Shown here: piece by piece, positions 23,447 to 32,391 of the stretch
Numbering within the stretch: position 1 is the first letter of the stretch
Layout: every line of letters begins with the position of its first letter
DNA from: Archaeoglobi archaeon
Lineage (GTDB): Archaea > Halobacteriota > Archaeoglobi > Archaeoglobales > Archaeoglobaceae
NCBI GenBank assembly: GCA_029259335.1
Contig: JAPDIY010000019.1
Location: 1 to 48,337 of the forward strand
DNA: 48,337 nt
Direction of reading: 5' to 3'
Program-made: the position numbers and the translations under genes
The notes under the pieces: generated by a model
Database searches by the model: none
What the model was told of the DNA's origin: nothing
The model's input: the letters and a program-made list of their open reading frames with translations, nothing else

Positions 23447-26038
23447 CTAAATTTCCACAAAAACCACGCTATTTGCAGTCTCCAGCATCTCAACCTCCCT
23501 GCCTTCGATGTTTCTCTCCGTGATAGCATCAAACCACTCTGCCTTCACTTCAACACTCTCTCCATCCAGTGACACCTCGATCGCCCCTTTTCTTATCAGT
23601 TTCTCCTTATCTTCATCACTCAGCATCTCAACAGCCTCTATCAGCTTCTTCGCCCTGTCCCTGAACATTGGCCCTATTACGGCAAACTTCGGCTTCAGTG
23701 CGGCAACCCTTTCCCTCACTTCGGGCATCTCATGGACAAGCTCGACTTCAGAGTTCGTTGCCCCTGCAATATCCCTGACATCCAGTCCGTCGAGTCTGGA
23801 GTAAATTATTAGCTTTTTAAGTGGTGCGTTCAGTGCAAGCCCTTTATCATGCTTGAATTTTCTGACTGCCGCCACTATCTCCTTTATCTCTTCACCAGCC
23901 CTCTCAGCCCTCTCATTCACAAACTCCTCATCAACCAGTGGGTATCTCTGCAGATGCACGCTCCCCTCTTTGAACATACTCCAGCACTCCTCAGCTAAGA
24001 ATGGTGTTATCGGAGCTAACAGCCGTGTCAAAACATCAAGTGCGTAATATAGCACGAACTTTGCCGCCCTCTTCTCCTCCTCACTGCCTGAGTAAAGCCT
24101 GTTCTTCACGATTTCAAGGTAGTTGTCGGCATACTCATACCATGTGAACGTCCTTATTGCTTTTACAGCCTCATCGAACCTGTAGGAATCCATGTGTCTT
24201 CTCACTTCTCCAACAAGCCTATTCAGCTTCGAGAGAATCCATCTGTCAGCATCCCTCAGATGCCGCTTGTCCTCATCCTTCGGCTTGTAATCAGATATGT
24301 GCATTAGCGTGAACCTCGTTATGCTCCAGAACTTCTGCTGAAACCTGCTCGCTGCAACAACATCCTTCCATGTGAAAATCACATCCTCTCCAATAACACC
24401 GCTTGCAGCCCACTGCCTCAGGGCATCCGCTCCGTACTTCTCAACAACTTCCTCAGGTACTATAACATTTCCAAGGCTCTTGCTCATCTTTCTGCCATCT
24501 TCTCCAAAAACCATCCCATTTATGACTATTTCATACCATGGAATCTGATTTTCAAGGGCTATTGAACGGAGAATCGTGTAGAACGCCCAAGTCCTGATGA
24601 TATCGTGCCCCTGCGGGCGGAGGTGAGTGGGATACTCCTTCAGATCCGGCCAGCCACAGATCATGAGAGGTGTGATGCTTGAATCCATCCAAGTGTCCAG
24701 CACATCCGTCTCTCCCTCGAAATCAGTTGAACCGCATTTCGGACATGGTTCAGGTGGTTGAGATGCTGTTGGATCAACGGGCAGCCATTCTTCTTTGGCT
24801 ACAACAACTTCACCGCAGTTCCTGCAGTACCATGCCGGGATTGGGGTGGCGAAAATCCTCTGCCTACTTATCACCCAGTCCCACTCCATCGACTCAACCC
24901 AGCTTTCCAGCCTTGAAATCATGTGCTCCGGAACCCATCTGATCCTCCTTGCAGCCTCCAGAATCTTATCTTTTTCAACCTTCACAAACCACTGCTCGGC
25001 AGGGATGATCTCAACGGGAGTCTTGCACCTCCAGCATGTGCCGACGTTGTGGTCTATCTCAACCTGCTTAAGCAGCCTTCCCTCCTTGGCTAAATCTTCA
25101 AGAATTGCCTCCCTCGCCTCCTGAATTGTCATTCCCGCATACCTTCCAGCTTTCTCATTCAGCCTTCCATCTCTGCCAACTATGTTTCTCAGCTCAAGTT
25201 TATGTTTTTTCCACCACTTGACATCCTGCCTGTCTCCGAAGGTGCAGATCATCACAACCCCGGTGCCGAACTCAGGATCGACCTCTTCGTCTACTATAAC
25301 CTCAGCCGTGTAATCTGTTGTCGGAACCTTTACCTTTTTACCAACTAAATGTCTGTTCCTCTCGTCCTCAGGATGCACAGCAATCGCAACGCAGGCAGGG
25401 ATGAGTTCGGGGCGGGTTGTGGCGATGATAACATCATCGTCGAATTTTATGTAGTTCAGCTTCGTCTTCCCCTGCTTGTATTCAATCTCAGCCAAAGCTA
25501 TCGTCGTCTCGCATCTTGGACAGAAAACAACTGGGTGGTAATCCCTGTAAATCAGTCCTTTGTTGTACATCCTGACGAAGGAAAGCTGCGTTTTGGAATA
25601 GTACTCAGGGTACATGGTGATGTATTCCTTGCTCCAGTCTATACTGTAGCCCATTCTTCTTGCTGTAGCCCTCATTTTCTCTATGTTTTCCTCCGTGAAC
25701 TTCACACAAAGCTCTCTGAACTTCTCTCTTGGCACGTCGCCCTTCTTTATGCCGTACTTTTCCTCGACCTTCACCTCAGTTGGCAATCCATGGCAGTCCC
25801 ATCCCTGCGGGAACATCACTGCATAGCCGTTCATCCTTTTGTATCTCGCTATGAAATCGATTATGCACCAGTTAAGGGCGTGGCCGATATGGAATGATCC
25901 TGTGGGGTAAGGAGGGGGAGTGTCAATAATGTAATGCGGCTTCTCTGAGTTCCAGTCGAAGTAGTACATTTCATCCTTCCACAGCTTCAGCCACTTCTCT
26001 TCAACTTTATGAGCGTTGTAGTCTTTCTCGATCTCCAT
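23447..26038 (-). CDS. valS: Valyl-tRNA synthetase
   Basis: A class I aminoacyl-tRNA synthetase of 863 residues, charging tRNA-Val. The HIGH motif is at residues 50-53 (H50-I-G-H53) after PPYPTGSF, and KMSKS at 517-521. The editing domain is present ([19 protein letters not shown]) and the zinc-like motifs CWRCKTP, CRNCG and CPKCGS appear in the insertions. The anticodon-binding helical domain and a C-terminal beta region follow. Upstream on the same strand, 57 bp away, is the FAH-family gene, and before that the macro-domain gene. Confidence 0.96.
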   Translation of the reverse strand: MEIEKDYNAHKVEEKWLKLWKDEMYYFDWNSEKPHYIIDTPPPYPTGSFHIGHALNWCIIDFIARYKRMNGYAVMFPQGWDCHGLPTEVKVEEKYGIKKGDVPREKFRELCVKFTEENIEKMRATARRMGYSIDWSKEYITMYPEYYSKTQLSFVRMYNKGLIYRDYHPVVFCPRCETTIALAEIEYKQGKTKLNYIKFDDDVIIATTRPELIPACVAIAVHPEDERNRHLVGKKVKVPTTDYTAEVIVDEEVDPEFGTGVVMICTFGDRQDVKWWKKHKLELRNIVGRDGRLNEKAGRYAGMTIQEAREAILEDLAKEGRLLKQVEIDHNVGTCWRCKTPVEIIPAEQWFVKVEKDKILEAARRIRWVPEHMISRLESWVESMEWDWVISRQRIFATPIPAWYCRNCGEVVVAKEEWLPVDPTASQPPEPCPKCGSTDFEGETDVLDTWMDSSITPLMICGWPDLKEYPTHLRPQGHDIIRTWAFYTILRSIALENQIPWYEIVINGMVFGEDGRKMSKSLGNVIVPEEVVEKYGADALRQWAASGVIGEDVIFTWKDVVAASRFQQKFWSITRFTLMHISDYKPKDEDKRHLRDADRWILSKLNRLVGEVRRHMDSYRFDEAVKAIRTFTWYEYADNYLEIVKNRLYSGSEEEKRAAKFVLYYALDVLTRLLAPITPFLAEECWSMFKEGSVHLQRYPLVDEEFVNERAERAGEEIKEIVAAVRKFKHDKGLALNAPLKKLIIYSRLDGLDVRDIAGATNSEVELVHEMPEVRERVAALKPKFAVIGPMFRDRAKKLIEAVEMLSDEDKEKLIRKGAIEVSLDGESVEVKAEWFDAITERNIEGREVEMLETANSVVFVEI

Positions 26039-26095
26039 GTGAGCACCTCCCGGTCAGGCTCTTGTCAACGGCAATATATCTTTTGCTCCATGCAG

Positions 26096-26848
26096 TTAGC
26101 ACTCACACTTTATTTGCCTCTCAACTTTCACGGCATAGTTCCTCAGCACACCTATCTTGTCAATCTCAACCTCAACCACGTCTCCGTTCTTAAGCATTCC
26201 AACTCCTGCAGGCGTGCCAGTTGCGATAACGTCTCCTGCTTTTAAAGTCATAATTGATGAAACAAAAGCAACAAGCTGGAAAACATCGAATATCAAGTTG
26301 GAAGTGTTCGATTTCTGCACCACTCTGCCATTAACCCTCGTCTGAATGCCAAGCTTACCCGGATCGTCAATTTCAGCGATGTAAGGGCCGAGAGGAGCGA
26401 AGGTGTCGAAACTCTTTGCCCTCGTCCACTGCCCGTCCTTACCCTGCAAGTCTCTCGCTGTAACGTCATTGAAGCATGTGTATCCGAGAATGTAGTCAGC
26501 AGCTTCACTCTCCGAAACCCTCCTGCAATCCTCGGCCATAACCACAGCCAGCTCTCCTTCGTAGTCCACCCTCTGCGATTGGTCGGGCAGAATTATGCAG
26601 TCTTCGTGCCCTATCACAGCCGTTGAGGGCTTCATGAAGATTATGGGCTCCTCTGGCACGGGCATGTTGAGTTCCTCAGCATGGTCAATGTAGTTCAGCC
26701 CTACAGCGATTATCTTTGAGGGCTCAACTGGCGGTAAAAACTTCACCGCTGAGATAGGAATTTCGTAGGAATCGAAAACGATAAAATCATCGATAATCTC
26801 AAATCTTCCCTCATAGATTCTACCATTTGCGACAAACCTGCCAATCAT
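26096..26848 (-). CDS. Fumarylacetoacetate hydrolase family protein
   Basis: A 250-residue FAH-fold protein of the type that includes 2-hydroxyhepta-2,4-diene-1,7-dioate isomerase and acylpyruvate hydrolases. Typical are IIAVGLNYIDHAEE, IFMKPSTAVIGHED, the metal-binding VDYEGELAVVMAED, GYTCFNDVTARDLQ, RAKSFDTFAPLGPYI and VIATGTPAGVG. The metal-binding glutamates and aspartate are present. No aromatic degradation genes are near, so a house-cleaning role such as oxaloacetate tautomerase or decarboxylase is as likely. Its start overlaps the macro-domain gene by four bases. Confidence 0.88.
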   Translation of the reverse strand: MIGRFVANGRIYEGRFEIIDDFIVFDSYEIPISAVKFLPPVEPSKIIAVGLNYIDHAEELNMPVPEEPIIFMKPSTAVIGHEDCIILPDQSQRVDYEGELAVVMAEDCRRVSESEAADYILGYTCFNDVTARDLQGKDGQWTRAKSFDTFAPLGPYIAEIDDPGKLGIQTRVNGRVVQKSNTSNLIFDVFQLVAFVSSIMTLKAGDVIATGTPAGVGMLKNGDVVEVEIDKIGVLRNYAVKVERQIKCEC

Positions 26849-27366
26849 TTGAGCATCTCCTCTATGGCCTTCTTAAAGTACTCGACCTGGTCCTTGTTTA
26901 TATCAGCAAGAATCACCTTCTTCAGACCAGTTCCAGCATCAATGTGCTTTTTAAGCTCCTCCACCATGACCTCCGCCGCTCTGTCTTTCGGAAAGCCACC
27001 GACACCAGTTCCAAGAGCGGGAAAAGCTATGCTCTCGATTCCAAGCTCGTCAGCCTTATTCAGAGCGGCTTTCATCGCCAACCTTATCTTCTCCTCATCA
27101 GTTCTGAAGTCAAGCTCCATCGTTGGGGAGTGGATAACATATTTCGCCTTCAACCTTCCTGCAGTGGTAGCTACAGCTTCCCCTATCTTTATCGGCCCCT
27201 GCTTAACTGCTTCGTCCTCGATTTCCTTACCACCTGCTCTCTTTATTGCTCCCGCAACTCCTCCACCCATTCTGAGGTGTGTGTTTGCAGCATTGACAAT
27301 GGCATCAACCTCAAGTTTTGTTATATCACCGAGATACGCCTCAACCTCAACATCCCTATACTTCAT
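26845..27366 (-). CDS. Macro domain protein
   Basis: A 173-residue stand-alone macro domain, expected to bind or hydrolyse ADP-ribose derivatives. It has GDITKLEVDAIVNAANTHLRMGGGVAGAI, the core binding loop, then IGEAVATTAGRLKAKYVIHSP and SIAFPALGTGVGGFP, the second loop. The catalytic-type asparagine and glycine-rich loop are present, so de-ADP-ribosylation or ADP-ribose phosphate hydrolysis are possible. It differs in detail from the well-studied Af1521, which has another N-terminus. The four-base overlap with the FAH gene and the position before valS suggest an operon. Confidence 0.9.
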   Translation of the reverse strand: MKYRDVEVEAYLGDITKLEVDAIVNAANTHLRMGGGVAGAIKRAGGKEIEDEAVKQGPIKIGEAVATTAGRLKAKYVIHSPTMELDFRTDEEKIRLAMKAALNKADELGIESIAFPALGTGVGGFPKDRAAEVMVEELKKHIDAGTGLKKVILADINKDQVEYFKKAIEEMLK

Positions 27367-27416
27367 ATCTGTTAATTGCCAGATAACTCTAAAAATCTTT
27401 ACCCTGAAAGCCGAAT

Positions 27417-28466
27417 ATGCTGCTCATAAAGACTCAGAGAGGGATGGAATACGTGGCTGCATCCTACATTAAGGATGCTCTTGGAGATGTTGAGATTGAG
27501 ATAAGACCTTCCGGCTATCTCGGGCTGCTTGTGGTTCACTGTGATGTCGGTTTGAAGGAAAAAATTGAGGAAATTCCTGAAATCGAGACGATTGTCCCTG
27601 TAAAGGTTGAGTGTGAAGCTAACCTTAATGAGATACTTTCAAAGGCCGAGATAATTGCAGAGGAGTTGAAGGGTGCAAAGACTTTTGCCATCAGAACGAA
27701 GAGGAGAGGTAAGCACGATTTTTCGAGCCTCGATGTGAATCTGGATCTGGGGGATAAGCTCAGGGAACTTACAGGGTGTGAGGTTGATCTCAATTTTCCA
27801 GATAGGGCAGTATATGTTGAAATAATCGGAAAGAGGGCTTTTATTGGAGTTATTGATGGAGCAGAAGAGAGAAAGAAGTACACACCTGAAAAGTTTGATT
27901 CGAGAAAGCTTTTCGGAAAGATAAGCTTCGTTCAGATGCCCTATCTTGAGGACACAAGGGCTGCGCTTGAGATTGGAGAAAGGATAGGGAGGGCAGCACA
28001 GGCCTTTGAGATTAAGGAGCTTGTGATAGCTCCACATGAATACGTTAACGCCTTTGAGCTGGAGTATTTCATCAAAGGTGTGAGGAGAGGGCAGCTTGCG
28101 AGATACAAGGTTCAGGAAAAGGCCTATGCGAGGGAAGTTAGAAAGGTTCCGGTCTTTGTTAGAGACATGTATCAGGTGGCGAGGGATAAGAGGAGGAGAA
28201 GAAATGCTCTGATTGTAACCGACCCTACAGGTAAGCAAATTTCCGATGTTAGAGAGGAGCTTGTAAGGAGACTGGCGTATGCTGGTGAGATAGTAGTCTT
28301 TGCCGGAAGCAGAACAGGTGTTCCGAAGGGCATTTTCCGTCTTGCAGACTTTGTAATTGATTTAACACCCTACATAACATTTGCAACTGAACAAACAATC
28401 CCTGTAACCCTCTCCGCCCTTCTCACGTGCTTTGAAGATGATGAGGAAAGAACTTTTATTTCCTGA
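27417..28466 (+). CDS. THUMP/SPOUT-type RNA methylase
   Basis: A 349-residue protein of the archaeal SPOUT RNA methylase group. The N-terminal two thirds contain a THUMP-like segment (residues about 60-150: AEIIAEELKGAKTFAIRTKRRGKHDFS, VDLNFPDRAVYVEIIGKRAFIGVID). The C-terminal part has the knot-like ALIVTDPTGKQISD, EIVVFAGSRTGVPKG, ADFVIDLTPYITFATEQT. The THUMP domain indicates tRNA or rRNA binding and SAM-dependent methylation is inferred. It is divergent from the macro-domain gene with 50 bp between starts, and coaD begins 15 bp after its stop. Confidence 0.75.
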   Translation: MLLIKTQRGMEYVAASYIKDALGDVEIEIRPSGYLGLLVVHCDVGLKEKIEEIPEIETIVPVKVECEANLNEILSKAEIIAEELKGAKTFAIRTKRRGKHDFSSLDVNLDLGDKLRELTGCEVDLNFPDRAVYVEIIGKRAFIGVIDGAEERKKYTPEKFDSRKLFGKISFVQMPYLEDTRAALEIGERIGRAAQAFEIKELVIAPHEYVNAFELEYFIKGVRRGQLARYKVQEKAYAREVRKVPVFVRDMYQVARDKRRRRNALIVTDPTGKQISDVREELVRRLAYAGEIVVFAGSRTGVPKGIFRLADFVIDLTPYITFATEQTIPVTLSALLTCFEDDEERTFIS

Positions 28467-28481
28467 ACATTTTGTCCTGCT

Positions 28482-28928
28482 GTGAAGGTCGCTCTCGGTG
28501 GAACTTTTGAACCATTGCATGAGGGGCACAAGAAACTGATAGAGGTGGCTATAAAGCTCGGCGGGAGGGATATAACCATTGGAATTACAAGTGATAGAAT
28601 GGCGAGGGCAAGAATGAGAAGTGTTTTGCCCTTCTCAATTCGTGCCGAGAACGTCAGAAGGTACGTTTTGAGAAAATATGGCTTTGAGCCTGAGATTGTC
28701 AAGATAACGAATCCCTACGGTAAAACTCTTGATGTTGATTTCGAATATCTTGTTGTCTCCCCTGAAACCTACGAAACTGCCTTGAAGATCAATGAGAAGA
28801 GAGAGGAGATGGGAAAGAGGAAGATTACGATCGTGAAAGTTGATTGGGTGATGGCTGAAGACGGGAAGCCCATTTCTTCGACAAGAATAAAAAGAGGGGA
28901 GATTGACAGGTACGGTGGCATCATTTAA
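28482..28928 (+). CDS. coaD: Phosphopantetheine adenylyltransferase, archaeal type
   Basis: A 148-residue nucleotidyltransferase that adenylates 4'-phosphopantetheine, the penultimate step of coenzyme A synthesis. The nucleotidyltransferase signatures are GGTFEPLHEGH (with H13 and H16) and the C-terminal ISSTRIKRGEID, in place of the ISSTxxR of related enzymes. The archaeal form shares only the fold with bacterial CoaD. The GTG start at 28482 is required, since no ATG lies at the family start. It lies 15 bp after the SPOUT gene; panE, encoding an earlier CoA-pathway enzyme, lies about 12 kb further on. Confidence 0.92.
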   Translation: MKVALGGTFEPLHEGHKKLIEVAIKLGGRDITIGITSDRMARARMRSVLPFSIRAENVRRYVLRKYGFEPEIVKITNPYGKTLDVDFEYLVVSPETYETALKINEKREEMGKRKITIVKVDWVMAEDGKPISSTRIKRGEIDRYGGII

Positions 28929-29079
28929 ACAGAAAAATAGCTCGTCCAGAGTGGTAAACACTGATCGAAGCCGCAAAATCTTTAGTTAAACGGTAGAGCA
29001 GTTAACGCTTCTTCTGTTACTTACCCAATAAAATCTACCAGATCTTTTAAAAATTTTCCAGTATTCAAAAATAAAAAGA

Positions 29080-29114
29080 TTTAAATCGCTCTTTCAGAAC
29101 AAATTTCAGGTGAT
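29080..29114 (+). promoter_or_regulatory. Promoter and ribosome binding site of ftr
   Basis: A TATA-like TTTAAATC at 29080-29087 lies upstream of the Shine-Dalgarno AGGTGAT at 29108-29114, three bases before the ATG at 29118. The region 28929-29079 is AT-rich and I saw no other gene in it. A strong ribosome binding site after an archaeal TATA box fits a highly expressed C1-pathway enzyme. Confidence 0.5.
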
Positions 29115-29117
29115 AGC

Positions 29118-30011
29118 ATGAAAGTGAATGGTGTGGAGGTTGAGGAAACTTTTGCTGAAGCGTTTGACATAAAAATTGCGAGAGTTTTGATAACAGGCTA
29201 CGACTACTATTGGGCTTGGGTAGCTGCGAACGAGGCGACGGGCTTTGGAACTTCAGTTATAATGTGCCCTGCTGAAGCTGGAATCGAACTTAAGGCTAAA
29301 CCATCAGAAACTCCTGATGGCAGGCCGGGATACTACATCCAGATCTGCCACATGAGCAAGAAGGGGCTTGAAGAGCAACTTCTCGCTAGACTTGGACAGT
29401 GTGTACTCACAGCCCCCACAGCAGCAGTCTTCAATGGCCTGCCCGATGCTGAAGAGAAGTTTGATACAGGTTTCAAGCTCAAGTTCTTCGCAGATGGGTA
29501 CGAGAAGGAAATTGAGGTTGGAGGAAGGAAGTGCTGGGCTGTCCCAATGATGGAGGGTGATTTCATCATTGAGAACGACATCGGTTATACAAACGGTATT
29601 GCGGGAGGGAACTTCTTCATAATGGCCGAAACTCAGCCATCAGCACTGGCAGCAGCAAAGGCTGCAGTTGATGCTATCAGTGATGTTGAAGGTGCTATCA
29701 CACCCTTCCCCGGTGGTATTGTAGCATCCGGCTCGAAGGTTGGAGCGAACAAGTACAAATTCCTGAGAGCCTCAACAAATGAAAAATTTGCTCCGAGCAT
29801 CAGGGATCAGGTTGAAGGAACACAGATTCCAGAGGGTGTTAAGGCAGTCTATGAGATTGTCATCAACGGCCTGAACGCTGATGCAATTAAGGAGGCAACG
29901 AAGGTTGGAATTCTTGCAGCAACAAAGATTCCGGGAGTTGTGAAGATTACAGCAGGAAACTACGGTGGTAAGCTCGGAAAGCACATAATCAACCTGAACG
30001 AGTTGTTCTAA
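29118..30011 (+). CDS. ftr: Formylmethanofuran:tetrahydromethanopterin formyltransferase
   Basis: Ftr moves the formyl group between methanofuran and tetrahydromethanopterin. In Archaeoglobus it runs in the oxidative direction of the C1 pathway. The 297-residue protein follows the family end to end: MKVNGVEVEETFAEAF, KIARVLITGYDYYWAWVAANEATGFGTSVI, SETPDGRPGYYIQICHM, RLGQCVLTAPTAAVFNG, and the second-half repeats ITPFPGGIVASGSKVGANKYKFLRASTN and KITAGNYGGKLGKHIINL. Length is standard. thiD follows after 12 bp on the same strand. Confidence 0.97.
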   Translation: MKVNGVEVEETFAEAFDIKIARVLITGYDYYWAWVAANEATGFGTSVIMCPAEAGIELKAKPSETPDGRPGYYIQICHMSKKGLEEQLLARLGQCVLTAPTAAVFNGLPDAEEKFDTGFKLKFFADGYEKEIEVGGRKCWAVPMMEGDFIIENDIGYTNGIAGGNFFIMAETQPSALAAAKAAVDAISDVEGAITPFPGGIVASGSKVGANKYKFLRASTNEKFAPSIRDQVEGTQIPEGVKAVYEIVINGLNADAIKEATKVGILAATKIPGVVKITAGNYGGKLGKHIINLNELF

Positions 30012-30023
30012 TATTTTATTTTT

Positions 30024-30764
30024 ATGCCGAAAACAATTTTAACCATTTCAGGCCTCGACCCCTCTGGTGGAGCAGGCATTCATGCGGATATAAAGACCGC
30101 AAAGTCCATTGGTCTCTACTCTACATCGATAATTACAGCTTTGACTGTCCAGAACTCCTGTTACTCGAAATCAGTATATCCAGTCGATCCTGATATAATC
30201 AGAGAGCAGATAAGGGTAGTAGTGGAGGATATAGACATAAACTGTGTTAAGATTGGTCTTGTTCCCTCCTTAGACATTTCAAATGCGATTTCGGAGGAAA
30301 TTGAAGAAATGGACGTTCCAAAAGTTCTCGATCCGATTCTCTTTGCAGGGACAGGAGGGAAGCTCGGAGATTTGGACGCATACATGCATCTCTTAAGCTA
30401 TGTGGATGTAGCAACTCCAAATCTCTCTGAAGCACGAAGCTTAGCCGATGCTGGAGAAGCAGAAAAAGCTGAGGATCTCGCCTTGAGCATCACCAAGAAA
30501 TACGGCTGCAATGTGGTTATAACTGGTGGTGAATTGGGTGGGAAGGATGTTGTATGTGAGAACGAGAAAATATACACCGTCACTACCGAATTCTCTCCTG
30601 TGAACATTCACGGAACGGGATGTGTTTACAGCACGGCCGTTGCATGTTATCTCGGTCTTGGGAACACTCTTGAGGATGCTGTAAGGAAGGCAAGAATTTT
30701 CGTCCTTGAGAGTGTAAAAAAAGCTTTGAGACCGGGTAAATGTTTCCCGGTTGTTAATCCTTAA
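30024..30764 (+). CDS. thiD: Hydroxymethylpyrimidine phosphate kinase ThiD
   Basis: ThiD phosphorylates HMP and HMP-phosphate, next after ThiC in thiamine synthesis. The 246-residue ribokinase-fold protein has LTISGLDPSGGAGIHADIKT, the TALTVQNS substrate loop, VVITGGELGGKDV and the anion hole HGTGCVYSTAVACYL. It is the kinase alone, without the ThiN extension often seen in archaea. It probably shares a transcript with ftr, 12 bp upstream, and its stop overlaps the convergent GPN GTPase gene by four bases. Confidence 0.93.
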   Translation: MPKTILTISGLDPSGGAGIHADIKTAKSIGLYSTSIITALTVQNSCYSKSVYPVDPDIIREQIRVVVEDIDINCVKIGLVPSLDISNAISEEIEEMDVPKVLDPILFAGTGGKLGDLDAYMHLLSYVDVATPNLSEARSLADAGEAEKAEDLALSITKKYGCNVVITGGELGGKDVVCENEKIYTVTTEFSPVNIHGTGCVYSTAVACYLGLGNTLEDAVRKARIFVLESVKKALRPGKCFPVVNP

Positions 30765-31525
30765 AACAGAATCTTCTCCAGATCGTCTCCTCCGTAGAAA
30801 ATCTCCTGAATTGCATCGTATATGTCCTCCATTCCATAGCCGGTGACTGCAGACACTGGTATGAGCGGTCTGAAGAGACCCGCTTCCTTGAGCATTAAAA
30901 ACAGCTCCAGATTTAGCGTCTTTCTTTCCATATTCAGGTTGTCGTAAAGCCTCTCAGGATCGACGCTCCACTCAAGCACCCTTTCAAGCTCTCTCTCGGA
31001 CAGGATGTCCGATTTTGATAAAGCGAGCACCTGAGGTATTTCGAGCCTGAAAATTGCTGAAGATGCCATGAAAAGAAGCGAGAGAAATCCAGACGGAGTC
31101 TTTGAAACAACCGGGTCAAATAGATATATCATCACACTTCTCTCTGGATTTAAAGCGTTAATCAAAATTCTGCTGCTCTCTCGTAATGTGAAAAGCTCAA
31201 GCTGGCCGGGAGTGTCTATCAGCACGTATTCTGAAGATGAAAGCTCAACTTCATCTCTTATGTCATCAACAAGAGTTGAAACGAGGTCTGCGCCAATAAT
31301 CTGTGCTCCGTTTGGCCCAACACTGTACTTCTCCATTATGTCTTCAAGCGTGAACCACTCCCGCACGTCAATATCCGCTGAATATGGCACAAAATCAGCT
31401 CCCGGATCAAGATTTACTACCGCATAATCCAGTTTTTTCAGATCAAACCAGTCAGCCAGAGCTTTCACCAAATAGGTCTTTCCTGAACCCGCAGTTCCGG
31501 TTACATAAACAAACACTTGTTCCAT
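30761..31525 (-). CDS. GPN-loop GTPase
   Basis: A 254-residue GPN-loop GTPase, relative of eukaryotic GPN1 to GPN3, which help assemble RNA polymerases. It has the P-loop GTAGSGKTYL (10-19), the insertion motif G70-P71-N72 in the segment SVGPNGAQ, DTPGQLELF as G3 and a SKSD-type G4 (LALSKSDIL). Archaeal examples are homodimers of this size. Function in archaea is not settled. A four-cysteine mini-protein gene lies directly upstream on the same strand, ending eight bases before its ATG. Confidence 0.93.
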   Translation of the reverse strand: MEQVFVYVTGTAGSGKTYLVKALADWFDLKKLDYAVVNLDPGADFVPYSADIDVREWFTLEDIMEKYSVGPNGAQIIGADLVSTLVDDIRDEVELSSSEYVLIDTPGQLELFTLRESSRILINALNPERSVMIYLFDPVVSKTPSGFLSLLFMASSAIFRLEIPQVLALSKSDILSERELERVLEWSVDPERLYDNLNMERKTLNLELFLMLKEAGLFRPLIPVSAVTGYGMEDIYDAIQEIFYGGDDLEKILF

Positions 31526-31533
31526 GAAAAAAG

Positions 31534-31773
31534 TTAAGTGGGCGTGTTCAAAACCTCTACCTTGTTTTTCGTTTTCATACCATGGACGAATTTCTTAGCA
31601 TCTACAATAAATGGACAGTATTGAGGGCAACTCAAGCCCTTTACACCCTGTATCCTGCAGGATGTGGAGTTTGTGCACTCCAGCACCTCAACTTCTTGGC
31701 CGTTGATATATATGACAGCCGAACTCCTCTTGTTCTTTACCTCGAGGATATAGCTTTGTATTGTAACCATCAT
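31534..31773 (-). CDS. Small four-cysteine protein (paralogue B)
   Basis: A 79-residue protein with an N-terminal beta-rich half and C-x5-C-x9-C-P-Q-Y-C-P, followed by FIVDAKKFVHG and a lysine-rich tail. The layout matches the 80-residue protein at 718-960. The cysteine pattern suggests a zinc or iron-sulfur site (inference). The gene is directly upstream of the GPN GTPase (eight bases between them). A TATA-like stretch at about 31780-31795 on the minus strand could drive both. No known family was recognised. Confidence 0.75.
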   Translation of the reverse strand: MMVTIQSYILEVKNKRSSAVIYINGQEVEVLECTNSTSCRIQGVKGLSCPQYCPFIVDAKKFVHGMKTKNKVEVLNTPT

Positions 31774-31840
31774 AATAATAGCATCTTTAATCTTTAAAAA
31801 TTTTCTGGTTTGCTTCGCATTTTAGTAAAAATTTTTGCTT

Positions 31841-32314
31841 TTATAATAACTTCCTTAGCTTGTCATACGTTTCTTCAAGCGCTTCGGGAACAATCTGCAC
31901 ATCGGCGAGTACCGGCATAAAGGACGTATCTCCATTCCATCTTGGAACAATGTGAATGTGCAGATGTTCTGCAATTCCCGCCCCTGCCACCTTACCGATA
32001 TTGACACCCACATTGAAACCATCAGGATTCATGGCACCTCTTATTGTTTTTATGGCAACATTGACGAGTTTCATGGCCTCAAGCATCTCTTCTTCGTTCA
32101 TATCCTCTGTTGAGGGAATGTGGCGGTATGGACAAACCATTACATGACCGGGATTGTATGGATTCCGGTTCATTATGATGTAGCAGGTTTTACCCCGATA
32201 AAGAATCAGATTTTTCCTATCGTCGTTCTCCTTAGGTGCTTCGCAAAACACGCAATCTTTAGGTTTTGGAGCCAGTATGTATCTGATTCTCCATGGTGCG
32301 AATATCCTTTCCAT
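31841..32314 (-). CDS. HIT family hydrolase
   Basis: A 157-residue histidine-triad protein. The catalytic motif is H117-L-H-I-H121-IVPRW, preceded by NIGKVAGAGIAEHLHIH, with NPGHVMVCPYRH as the N-terminal part of the nucleotide site. C21-x2-C24 with H65 suggests the zinc site seen in many HIT proteins. The family hydrolyses or transfers nucleotides from adenylated substrates, including diadenosine polyphosphates; the exact substrate is unknown. It is divergent from the HdrA-MvhD gene, with a 77-bp shared promoter region. Confidence 0.92.
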   Translation of the reverse strand: MERIFAPWRIRYILAPKPKDCVFCEAPKENDDRKNLILYRGKTCYIIMNRNPYNPGHVMVCPYRHIPSTEDMNEEEMLEAMKLVNVAIKTIRGAMNPDGFNVGVNIGKVAGAGIAEHLHIHIVPRWNGDTSFMPVLADVQIVPEALEETYDKLRKLL

Positions 32315-32391
32315 ACAGCACGTATTGCTGGCATTTATAAACGTTTTGTTATGAAAAGATTTAAAACTGTAGCCATGGAAGGGGTAAAGGA

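Noticed and set aside
26845-27366. Identity with the well-known Af1521 macro protein
   Set aside because: N-terminal sequence and loops differ from Af1521 as I remember it; it is another macro-domain subfamily.
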